Below, in pieces: positions 49,091 through 57,616 of a DNA stretch of 64,000 bases. Position numbers and translations under genes: made by a program. Source of the stretch: Bacteroidales bacterium (lineage in GTDB: Bacteria > Bacteroidota > Bacteroidia > Bacteroidales > UBA7332); NCBI GenBank assembly GCA_028687995.1, contig JAQTZA010000002.1, positions 124,001-188,000 of the forward strand, read 5' to 3'. Each line of letters opens with the position of its first letter. Position 1 is the first letter of the stretch. The notes beneath the pieces are model-generated. The model ran no database searches. It was not told where the DNA came from and was given only the letters and a program-made list of their open reading frames with translations.

Positions 49091-51043
49091 TTATTTGGTA
49101 GCTTTTACTTGAAAAAACTTCAAAGCTTCCATTTTTTTCTTATATACAATGTCGTTCGGCTTTATATTGCCAGCTTTCATGTAATTTTCACGAGCATTTT
49201 TTAAATCGTTTAAATTGCTATAAACATCTCCCAAAAGAAGGTATTCTTCATAATTCATTGGATTAAGAGTGATGCAATTGTTTGTTAATATGACTTTTGC
49301 ATCTTCATTTTTGCCAGTAAGTTGTAATAACAATGCTTTCATGTAGTAAAAATACCAATAAGGACTAGTCGTTAGAGCTTCGTTTGTGTAGGTTAGTGCA
49401 GTCTCAAAATCTTTGTCATCGGTTAAGAAATCTATTTGATATAGCTTCGGAAGGATGAATTTAGGATTGATTGTATTGGCACGTTTAAAATAAATTTCCG
49501 CACTATAGCGGTCATTTAATTTTAAATTTGTTTGAGCCATTAACAAATATAAAACTTCATTCGTATTCGATAATTTTTCCGCTTTTTCATAGTAGGTTTT
49601 GGCTTCTTGTAGTGTACCATTATTTTGAGCTTCAAACCCTTTTTGAATGAAACTCCAGAATTCATCATTTTTAGTTACATTGCTTGTCATCAATGATGTA
49701 AACAAATCCAAATTTAATAGTAATTCTTTATCTGTTATAGTCGCTTTACTTTGGCTAATATATTCTGTGAAAGAAGGTTTATCATTTTTGATAAGGCTAT
49801 TAAATCCTTTGAATAATAGAGCATAAGGTTGAGGTTCAGTCGCTTTGTTATTTTCAAGATTTGTTAAGACAGCCTCATTGAATAGTGCTTTATCTTTTTT
49901 GATGTTGTTGTTTAATAATTGGCAAATCACCTTAAAATTTCGATCCCAATTCATGTCAGATATCTCTTTGTAAATCGACTTGTAGCTTTTAATTTGAGAG
50001 ATTGGAATACTGTCGAAACTGCTGATAATTGATATCTTCTCAACAGAGGTAATTAATTTGGAAATCAATTCAACGTATATTCTGAAGCGATAATCTTGAT
50101 AGTTACCAGTTTCAAAAATGGAAAGATTTTGCTTTACGTAAAATTCGTCTGCCTCTTTTAGTTTTGCTTGGATCTTAGTGCTGAATGACGATAACATTGA
50201 ATTATTGGTTTTTGCGTCAAATTCAGTATTACGAGCCACATAGAAAGAATCCATTTGATGTAAATCGCTGAGGTATTGTGCTCCTAAAGTGTGAATGCTT
50301 GCTATTTGAGCTTCACTGCTCTCTTTTTTTAAGGCTTCTATTTCATTGGATAGCACTCGAATGAATGCATTGCCTGCCTGCAACGAAAGCTGATTGATAC
50401 TATCTGTCGCAGATTTATAGAATGCAAATTCACGGAGATAAACATTCTGGTTCTCTTTGCTCCAAAGTTTAGATAGAGAGGCAAATGATTGTGAGTAATT
50501 TTTCTGAGATGATTCGCCTTGCGATTTCTTAATCAGCTGAGTAAATATGTTGTAGTTTGGCCACAATGTTTGTGGTATTATCAAATCTTCAGAATCAAGT
50601 TCTTTAATTCTTATTTTGAATGCTTTTGTCAAATTTATTTCTGATTTAGAAAACGATACGATTGCGCCTGCAATGTCCTCACCAATCATGGTTGGTGTAG
50701 CAGAACTTGTAACGACTATCTTCTCACCTTGTATCAATTTCAACTCTTTCAATTTATTCTCAATATCTTTTGCGCTGAAGTACCATTTTTGTCCTTCACT
50801 CGGTTTGATAAAGAAAAAAAGTCTATTACTTTGGTTGAAGTTACTAGCTGATGGATTATTTAAACCGGTAGAGTCTGATAATTCAATTTGTATAGTTTTT
50901 GCCTTTCCTAGTCCTTTTGAGAAAATGATATCTATTTTCTGAGCATAAACTGAAGTATTGCAAAGAATTATAGACACGAAAGTCAACAAAGGAATCCATT
51001 TGTTAATCGTAATGTGTACGAATAATTTTTGAAGCAGTTTCAT
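49091..51043 (-). CDS. Secreted TPR-repeat protein
   Basis: Start moved to MKLLQKLFVHITINKWIPLLTFVSIILCNTSVYAQ (signal peptide); C-terminal TPR units. Confidence 0.8.
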   Translation of the reverse strand: MKLLQKLFVHITINKWIPLLTFVSIILCNTSVYAQKIDIIFSKGLGKAKTIQIELSDSTGLNNPSASNFNQSNRLFFFIKPSEGQKWYFSAKDIENKLKELKLIQGEKIVVTSSATPTMIGEDIAGAIVSFSKSEINLTKAFKIRIKELDSEDLIIPQTLWPNYNIFTQLIKKSQGESSQKNYSQSFASLSKLWSKENQNVYLREFAFYKSATDSINQLSLQAGNAFIRVLSNEIEALKKESSEAQIASIHTLGAQYLSDLHQMDSFYVARNTEFDAKTNNSMLSSFSTKIQAKLKEADEFYVKQNLSIFETGNYQDYRFRIYVELISKLITSVEKISIISSFDSIPISQIKSYKSIYKEISDMNWDRNFKVICQLLNNNIKKDKALFNEAVLTNLENNKATEPQPYALLFKGFNSLIKNDKPSFTEYISQSKATITDKELLLNLDLFTSLMTSNVTKNDEFWSFIQKGFEAQNNGTLQEAKTYYEKAEKLSNTNEVLYLLMAQTNLKLNDRYSAEIYFKRANTINPKFILPKLYQIDFLTDDKDFETALTYTNEALTTSPYWYFYYMKALLLQLTGKNEDAKVILTNNCITLNPMNYEEYLLLGDVYSNLNDLKNARENYMKAGNIKPNDIVYKKKMEALKFFQVKATK

Positions 51044-51186
51044 AGGGTATAGATATAAATATATAAGAGAAGTCGATAGGAAAGTTTTGTGTTCTATTTT
51101 ATCACATCTTTTTTGCAAATATACAGAACGGATACAAATAAAACAATAAAAATGTAAAATAATCTAAACAATAAGTTTAATAAATG

Positions 51187-51221
51187 AAAAAGGCTTCACA
51201 ATTAAATTTGTGAAGCCTTTT
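51187..51221 (-). terminator. Terminator of the sucCD operon
   Basis: AAAAGGCTTCACAA/TTGTGAAGCCTTTT. Confidence 0.85.
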
Positions 51222-51240
51222 AAGGATAATAATGGAAGAT

Positions 51241-52113
51241 CTATTTGCTTAGAAGTTCTTTCATTAATTTTGGAATATCAATTGGGAGGCGTGCTACAGG
51301 AACACCAATACTTTCGAATGCGGCAATTTTCTCTTCAGCACTGCCACTTCCGCTAGAGATGATCGCACCAGCATGTCCCATACGTTTGCCCGGAGGAGCT
51401 GTTTGACCAGCAATGAATGCAACTACTGGTTTGGTTACATGGTTTTTAATATATTGAGCAGCTCGCTCTTCAGCATCACCACCAATTTCTCCAATCAAGA
51501 CTATCGCTTCGGTTTCAGGGTCGTTCTGGAACATTTCGAGCAACTCTTCGTAGTATAATCCAGCAACTGGGTCGCCACCAATACCAACACAAGTGCTCTG
51601 TCCGAGTCCTGCTTGAGTTAAAAGGCTAACCATGAGGTAGGTAAGCGTCCCACTGCGACTCATCAAACCAATATTTCCCTTCTTGAAAATGTTTCCAGGA
51701 AGAATTCCAATCATTGATTCCCCGGGTGTAATAAGACCAGGGCAGTTTGCTCCAATTAGTTGAACCCCTTTTTTCTTGAGATATGCTGTAGCTTTCACCA
51801 TATCAAGTGTAGGAACTCCTTCAGAAATACAAATAACTAATTTAATACCTCCATCAGCTGCTTCTAAGATTGCATCTCCTGCGATTGGTGCAGGTATGAA
51901 TATAATTGAAACAGTAGCTCCAGTCGCTTTTACAGCATCTTCAACCGTATTAAACACAGGTATATCGTGAACAGTCTGTCCGCCTTTTCCCGGAGAAACT
52001 CCCGCTACGATGTTTGTGCCATAATCTTTCATTTTGCCAGTATGAAAACTTCCATCCCGACCTGTAATTCCTTGTACAAGGACTTTTGTATCTTTATTTA
52101 TTAAAATGCTCAT
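51241..52113 (-). CDS. sucD: Succinyl-CoA ligase, alpha subunit
   Basis: 290 aa; [35 protein letters not shown]. Confidence 0.96.
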   Translation of the reverse strand: MSILINKDTKVLVQGITGRDGSFHTGKMKDYGTNIVAGVSPGKGGQTVHDIPVFNTVEDAVKATGATVSIIFIPAPIAGDAILEAADGGIKLVICISEGVPTLDMVKATAYLKKKGVQLIGANCPGLITPGESMIGILPGNIFKKGNIGLMSRSGTLTYLMVSLLTQAGLGQSTCVGIGGDPVAGLYYEELLEMFQNDPETEAIVLIGEIGGDAEERAAQYIKNHVTKPVVAFIAGQTAPPGKRMGHAGAIISSGSGSAEEKIAAFESIGVPVARLPIDIPKLMKELLSK

Positions 52114-52160
52114 GATTTGATGTTTAATTGATGTCGTTATTACTCTATGATAATTCGTAA

Positions 52161-53297
52161 TTACATTGCATTCACAAGGCGAATGGCCTCTTGAGCAGCT
52201 TCACTTAGTGAGCCAACAACAGGTAGATTCTGACTTGCAATAATTCGAAGTCCTTCCTCTGCATTGGTACCCGATAACCGAATCACAATGGGGATATCCA
52301 TTTTTAACTGTTCAAGAGCAGTTACAAGTCCTTTTGCAACATCATCACAACGAGTAATGCCACCAAAAATGTTAATCATAATCACTTTTACATTTTTGTC
52401 AGACGTCAACAAATTCATAGCATCAATTACCTTCTGAGGATTGGAGCTGCCACCAATATCTAAGAAGTTGGCAGGTTGACCACCAAAATGTTTGATTACA
52501 TCCATCGAAGCCATTGCAAGTCCTGCACCATTTACCATGCAGCCAATGTTTCCATCTAATCGGATATAGGTTAATCCACTTTCTTTCGCTTGAATCTCTT
52601 TCTTTTCATCTTCCGTTGGTTCGTTTAATGCTTCAATTTCCTTTTGGCGGAAGAGGGCATTGTCGTCGAAATTCATTTTGCCATCGAGGGCAAGTAGGTT
52701 TCCATCGTCTGTAATTACCAAAGGATTGATTTCAACTAAAGAAGAGTCTGTGTCTAAAAATATTTTATATAACTTTTGGAATAAATCTGCCCCTTGTTTT
52801 ACCAAAGAGAAGTCGTCAAAAAGTTGAAATGCAATTTTACGCGCCAAGAATGGTGCCATTCCTAATTCAGGGTCAATGGGAAATTTGAGTATTGCTTCTG
52901 GGTTGTCTTTTGCCACTTCCTCAATTTCAACTCCACCCTCTTTACTTGCCATGAATAGTACAGATTTGGTGTTTCTATCAATGGTCATACCAACGTAAAA
53001 TTCTTTATTGAATTTTACACCTTGTGCTACAAGTACTTTTTCTACGGTGTAGCCCTTAATATCCATTCCCAATATTTGATTTGCCGCATTTTTGGCGTCG
53101 TCAAGTGTGCGTGCTAATTTTACGCCACCTGCTTTTCCGCGACCACCTGCATGAACTTGAGCTTTAACAACGACAGGGTATCCGAGTCGTTCTGAGGCCG
53201 TGCAAACCTCATCTGTTGTGTAGCAAACTGTCTCTTTAGTTACTGGAATTGAGTAACGGGAGAAGATTTCTTTCGCTTGGAATTCGTGAATTTTCAT
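52161..53297 (-). CDS. sucC: Succinyl-CoA ligase, beta subunit
   Basis: 378 aa; [56 protein letters not shown]. Confidence 0.96.
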   Translation of the reverse strand: MKIHEFQAKEIFSRYSIPVTKETVCYTTDEVCTASERLGYPVVVKAQVHAGGRGKAGGVKLARTLDDAKNAANQILGMDIKGYTVEKVLVAQGVKFNKEFYVGMTIDRNTKSVLFMASKEGGVEIEEVAKDNPEAILKFPIDPELGMAPFLARKIAFQLFDDFSLVKQGADLFQKLYKIFLDTDSSLVEINPLVITDDGNLLALDGKMNFDDNALFRQKEIEALNEPTEDEKKEIQAKESGLTYIRLDGNIGCMVNGAGLAMASMDVIKHFGGQPANFLDIGGSSNPQKVIDAMNLLTSDKNVKVIMINIFGGITRCDDVAKGLVTALEQLKMDIPIVIRLSGTNAEEGLRIIASQNLPVVGSLSEAAQEAIRLVNAM

Positions 53298-53458
53298 GTT
53301 TAATTTTCATTTTTTTTATACACAATACAAGTAGGAACGTTATTCTTTTTGCAAAGTACTACTTACCAGTTTTAGTATAATCTTGGTTTGATTAAGTTGT
53401 TTTAGAGTTGATTAAAGAAATATTTATTTATTATGAATATAAATAATAAAGAAAAAAA

Positions 53459-53488
53459 CAAAGATATGTATTCATGTAATATAAGCAA
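53459..53488 (-). promoter_or_regulatory. sucCD promoter (-33 TTG, 19 nt, -7 TATCTTTG)
   Basis: Exact Bacteroidetes promoter geometry on the minus strand; implies a 5' UTR of about 155 nt. Confidence 0.65.
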
Positions 53489-53693
53489 GGATTTTCGTGT
53501 TAAGAAGTTTTGATTTAGGCAATTTTTTATCAAAAAAACAAGTGCAATAGAAATTATACTTGAATTAATGATAAAAATCCTTTTAGATAGTATCGAACAG
53601 TAAATGGAAGGTCTAAAAAAGGCAGATGAAGACTGATTTTATTTCGATTTTATTTTAGATAGTGCCTAAAAAAGCAGTCTGAAATCGAATACA

Positions 53694-54347
53694 TTAAGAA
53701 AATTGTTTGATTCTAGCTTTCCACAGTTTTGGGAAATTGACTTTAATATATATTGCTTTATTCGGAATTTTAAGCTGTACCGGAACACCAAATTTCTTCA
53801 CAATTTCAAACTCACCCTTAAAATCTTTGAAATAAAAATCATATTGCGATTTACCTCTGTTGTTTACAATAAATGATAATCTCTCATTTGTTAGAATTAC
53901 TCGCCCTTTTTCAGTCCAATTTGAGGTTGATAGTACTGCGCTGTCACTCAGTATCTCTTCTTCATCTTGAAGCAGAAGCAAATTTGTATTTTTTCTAATT
54001 TCTGAGAAATATAGTTCCCAAGTAACTCCACAAATAATTGTACAAATAGAACTTATGAGAAGAAAATTATGTAACGAAGCACTCGTGAAAATTGAAAAAT
54101 TGAACTCAATTTTTTGAACAAAGATGAATGCTCCAACAAATAAGCCCAGAAACCAGAATCGTTTATTGAAAATCCAAAGAGGAGGCTTTAAGAATCCATT
54201 AGCCATGTATATAATTATAACACTAATGATTCCAATACCAATGAATTCTATAATTTCGTGGATTTCGAAATTGATGAAAAGTAAAATAAATATAAGTAAT
54301 ATGAATAGAAACACGGAACTTAGACCGTTAAAAATCTTCCTTTTCAT
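53694..54347 (-). CDS. Membrane protein with C-terminal GRAM/PH-like domain
   Basis: 218-aa ORF; about four hydrophobic helices, then EEILSDSAVLSTSNWTEKGRVILTNERLSFIV. ATG start taken at 54347. Confidence 0.6.
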   Translation of the reverse strand: MKRKIFNGLSSVFLFILLIFILLFINFEIHEIIEFIGIGIISVIIIYMANGFLKPPLWIFNKRFWFLGLFVGAFIFVQKIEFNFSIFTSASLHNFLLISSICTIICGVTWELYFSEIRKNTNLLLLQDEEEILSDSAVLSTSNWTEKGRVILTNERLSFIVNNRGKSQYDFYFKDFKGEFEIVKKFGVPVQLKIPNKAIYIKVNFPKLWKARIKQFS

Positions 54348-54464
54348 CAAGTAGTAAAATGTGTGTGTGACTTTTGTTACTACATGGTAACGAATAAAAA
54401 TTCCAATTATTGCATTAATTTTCGTATTTTTTCAAATGAAAATAAGTAATAATAGGTGTGACTG

Positions 54465-55592
54465 TTAATTCACTCTTATTTTCAACGGAATTCTAAGATT
54501 ATATGCAAACGTTGATACATAATTCAACCAATCTTTGGTCGATTCAAAACCCCATTTACTCCATCCGTTTCCTGCATAATATGAAAAATTGGTTTTGGGT
54601 TGGTATGTTGATAAAGAACAAAGGTGCTGTTTTTTGATAAAAATATTATCCCAGGGTTTTGACGAAATTACAGCTAGATATAGATTCCCATTTTGTTCGC
54701 TTTTTGGTTCAATGTAGATGGCATACCCTTTTTGTTTATTAATGATCACAGAATCAGTTGAATTTCGCATAATAATTCCAGCAACAACTGGAATCGAAGT
54801 TTTTAAGCCAATAAATTCTTCTTCAATTTTGTTGAATTGTGATCCGGCATCAAGCGAAATTGTTCGCGTTTCTGAAATCAATTTTCCGGCAACATTAAAA
54901 GGGGAATAGGTCAATCTAAAGGTTGTTCGAATAGGTCCATTATCAAGTGTTTCTTGTTTTATGAAATTAGACGCAAGCCAAAGAGAATCTTTCACGTAAG
55001 GTGCCATTGCTCCTGCACCAAGTGTTCGCCCGACTTTATAGAAATCTAGTCCATTGCCCCAATCAATATGGTATGAACCATTACCAGATAATTCCTTTTC
55101 GTAACGATCATTAATTATCATTTCGGATGTTCGTTTGCACCAAATATCAATTCCATTGCTTGGGCCATCGGTTTTAATAAGTGCAGGGCCATAAATTCTA
55201 AACGCTACACGGTCATTTTCCCATGCGTAATCATCTTTACGCTCCGGTACAAATCTGCCGAATGATTTTTTCGGATAGCTTTGAGGGATCCCTTTCTGAA
55301 TCATAAAAGTCAAGGACTGTTTTGCAGAAATTGAAACCTGAAATAGCAAGGCTTGAGGTGATTTTTTGCCTTTGTAAATGATTTGACTCGGAAATTCCTG
55401 TCCATCGGTATTAACTACAATTATGGGCTCATTCGATTTCAAGTGAAGATGTTTTGCAACCGTTTTCCATTCTATTTCTACAGTTTCGTTTGTTCGTAGT
55501 TGCGAAGAAGGGTTTTTTATTACTACTTCAAATGCGTTTGATGTAAAGAAGAAAGAAAAGAAAAAGAGAGAGAGGATTAAGTGTTTGTTCAT
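54465..55592 (-). CDS. DUF4861-like secreted protein
   Basis: 375 aa with signal peptide; WENDRVAFRIYGPAL...GNGLDFYKVGRTLGAGAMAPY; adjacent to kduD/kduI. Confidence 0.8.
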   Translation of the reverse strand: MNKHLILSLFFFSFFFTSNAFEVVIKNPSSQLRTNETVEIEWKTVAKHLHLKSNEPIIVVNTDGQEFPSQIIYKGKKSPQALLFQVSISAKQSLTFMIQKGIPQSYPKKSFGRFVPERKDDYAWENDRVAFRIYGPALIKTDGPSNGIDIWCKRTSEMIINDRYEKELSGNGSYHIDWGNGLDFYKVGRTLGAGAMAPYVKDSLWLASNFIKQETLDNGPIRTTFRLTYSPFNVAGKLISETRTISLDAGSQFNKIEEEFIGLKTSIPVVAGIIMRNSTDSVIINKQKGYAIYIEPKSEQNGNLYLAVISSKPWDNIFIKKQHLCSLSTYQPKTNFSYYAGNGWSKWGFESTKDWLNYVSTFAYNLRIPLKIRVN

Positions 55593-55677
55593 CGGAAATT
55601 TAATTTACAAGAGCAACAGTTGCGAAAAGTATGATCTACCACAAAAACACACATTCCCGCAACCGTAAGCCCTTTAT

Positions 55678-56463
55678 TTAACTAGGTAATTTGCCAATAT
55701 ATGCCAAAATTCCACCATCTACATATAATACATGGCCGTTTACGAAATCAGAAGCACGTGAAGAAAGGAAAATAGCAGGGCCTTGTAAATCTTCGGGTGT
55801 TCCCCATCTCTCTGCGGGTGTGCGACCTACAATAAATGTGTTGAATGGATGGCCAGGTTCGCGCAAAGGTGCTGTTTGGGAAGTAGCAATATATCCAGGA
55901 CCAATGCCATTTACCTGAATGTTGTGTTGTGCCCATTCGCAAGCAAGATTTTTGGTCAACATTTTTAGACCACCTTTAGCTGCGGCATAGGCTGAAACTG
56001 TTTCGCGACCTAATTCGCTCATCATCGAGCAGATATTGATGATTTTTCCAGATCCTTTTGCGATCATTCCAGGAGCTACTGCCTTCGAAACGATAAATGG
56101 CCCATTTAGGTCAATATCAATGACTTGTCGAAAATCAGCAGCCGACATTTCGATGGCTGGAATTCGTTTGATAATTCCTGCATTGTTTATCAAAATATCA
56201 ATAACGCCAACTTCTTCAGCTATTTTGGCAACAGCTGCATATACTGCGTCTTCGTTTGTAACATCAAAAAGATATCCTTTTGCATCAATGCCTTTTGATT
56301 TGTATTCTAATATCGCAGCATCGATACGATCTTGATTTAGGTCGTTGAATACAATAGTTGCGCCTGCACCAGCAAGTGCTTCAGCTAATGCCATACCTAT
56401 GCCATGTGTTGCACCGGTCACTAAGGCAATTTTGCCATTTAAATTAAAAAATTCTTCTAACAT
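55678..56463 (-). CDS. kduD: SDR-family 2-deoxy-D-gluconate 3-dehydrogenase/gluconate 5-dehydrogenase
   Basis: 261 aa; KIALVTGATHGIGMALAEALAGAGA, AYAAAKGGLKMLTKNLACEWAQHNIQVNGIGPGYI. Confidence 0.9.
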   Translation of the reverse strand: MLEEFFNLNGKIALVTGATHGIGMALAEALAGAGATIVFNDLNQDRIDAAILEYKSKGIDAKGYLFDVTNEDAVYAAVAKIAEEVGVIDILINNAGIIKRIPAIEMSAADFRQVIDIDLNGPFIVSKAVAPGMIAKGSGKIINICSMMSELGRETVSAYAAAKGGLKMLTKNLACEWAQHNIQVNGIGPGYIATSQTAPLREPGHPFNTFIVGRTPAERWGTPEDLQGPAIFLSSRASDFVNGHVLYVDGGILAYIGKLPS

Positions 56464-56504
56464 TTTCTTAAGTATTATGATATGAGTTTAATTTTTCAGA
56501 TAAA

Positions 56505-57347
56505 TTATCGTAGATCAGTATGTTTGTAAAAATCTTGATCTGAATAATCGAGATTTTCACCACCCATTCCCCAAATAAATACATAATTTGAAGTAGCCGC
56601 AGCAGAGTGAATAGACCACTCAGGGGAGAGAACTGCTTGGTCACCTTTCATCCAAATGTGGCGAGTTTCGGTTGGTTCTCCCATGAAGTGACAGACTGCT
56701 TGTCCTTCAGGGACTTCGAAGTAGAAATACGCTTCCATTCGTCTACTGTGAGTATGTGCTGGCATGGTATTCCAAACACTACCTACTTGCAATTCTGTCA
56801 TTCCCATTTGTAATTGACATGTTTCGAGTACTTCGCGTACCAACATTTTATTGATATTGCGATGATTAGCCGTTTTCAACGATCCTAATTCCATCACGAG
56901 TGCATCATTTTTGGTGATTTTTCGATCAGGACAGTTTTTATGTGCTGGTGTAGAGTTGAAATAAAATTTTGCAGGATTTGATTCATCTGCACTTGCAAAA
57001 GTGACTTCTCTATCTCCAGATCCTAAATAAAGTGCTTCTTTATAATCTAAATCGTAACTTATTCCTGCCACTTGTATAGTACCTTTTCCTCCAACATTAA
57101 AGATTCCTAATTCGCGACGATGCAAAAAGAATTTGGCTTTCAAAGGGTCGATAGCCTCCAACGATAAAACTTCATTTGTTGGTTGAGCGCCACCAACAAC
57201 CATACGATCATATAGACTATATACCATGTTTACCTCATTGGTCGTAAAGATGGTGTCAACTAAGTGTTCTTTCCTTAATCGAGCTGTGTCGTAATTTTTG
57301 GCATCCTGAGGATGAGATGCATAGCGCAATTCGTAATTTGTTTTCAT
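56505..57347 (-). CDS. kduI: 4-deoxy-L-threo-5-hexosulose-uronate ketol-isomerase
   Basis: 280 aa; WNTMPAHTHSRRMEAYFYFEVPEGQAVCHFMGEPTETRHIWM. Confidence 0.96.
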   Translation of the reverse strand: MKTNYELRYASHPQDAKNYDTARLRKEHLVDTIFTTNEVNMVYSLYDRMVVGGAQPTNEVLSLEAIDPLKAKFFLHRRELGIFNVGGKGTIQVAGISYDLDYKEALYLGSGDREVTFASADESNPAKFYFNSTPAHKNCPDRKITKNDALVMELGSLKTANHRNINKMLVREVLETCQLQMGMTELQVGSVWNTMPAHTHSRRMEAYFYFEVPEGQAVCHFMGEPTETRHIWMKGDQAVLSPEWSIHSAAATSNYVFIWGMGGENLDYSDQDFYKHTDLR

Positions 57348-57395
57348 ATCGTATATTTTGATTATTTCCTTGTTCTAAGTAGCTTTGTATTTGTT

Positions 57396-57420
57396 TGTGC
57401 AATCGGTTGCGCAAATATAG
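57396..57420 (-). promoter_or_regulatory. LacI-type operator overlapping the kduI promoter -7 box
   Basis: TTGTGCAATCGGTTGCGCAA (57396-57415), central CG palindrome; overlaps minus-strand TATATTTG (57413-57420). Confidence 0.65.
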
Positions 57421-57616
57421 CAATTAATTAATTTTACTTCCAAATATAATGACTCTTTTTTTAATTTATTTTCAAATTAAGATGCGTAGAAAAAGAAATT
57501 ATCCTTTTGTTTTTGTAATTTTTTATAGAATAACTGACAATTGATTTTAAAGTTGTAAAATCTTAAAATTATTCCATTATCTTTGAATGGAGCAACGGAA
57601 AGCTGAACAAATATTG

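Noticed and set aside
53500-53690. Repeated TTTTAGATAGT fragments downstream of the PH-like gene
   Set aside because: Only two short AT-rich copies; chance similarity in AT-rich DNA is likely.
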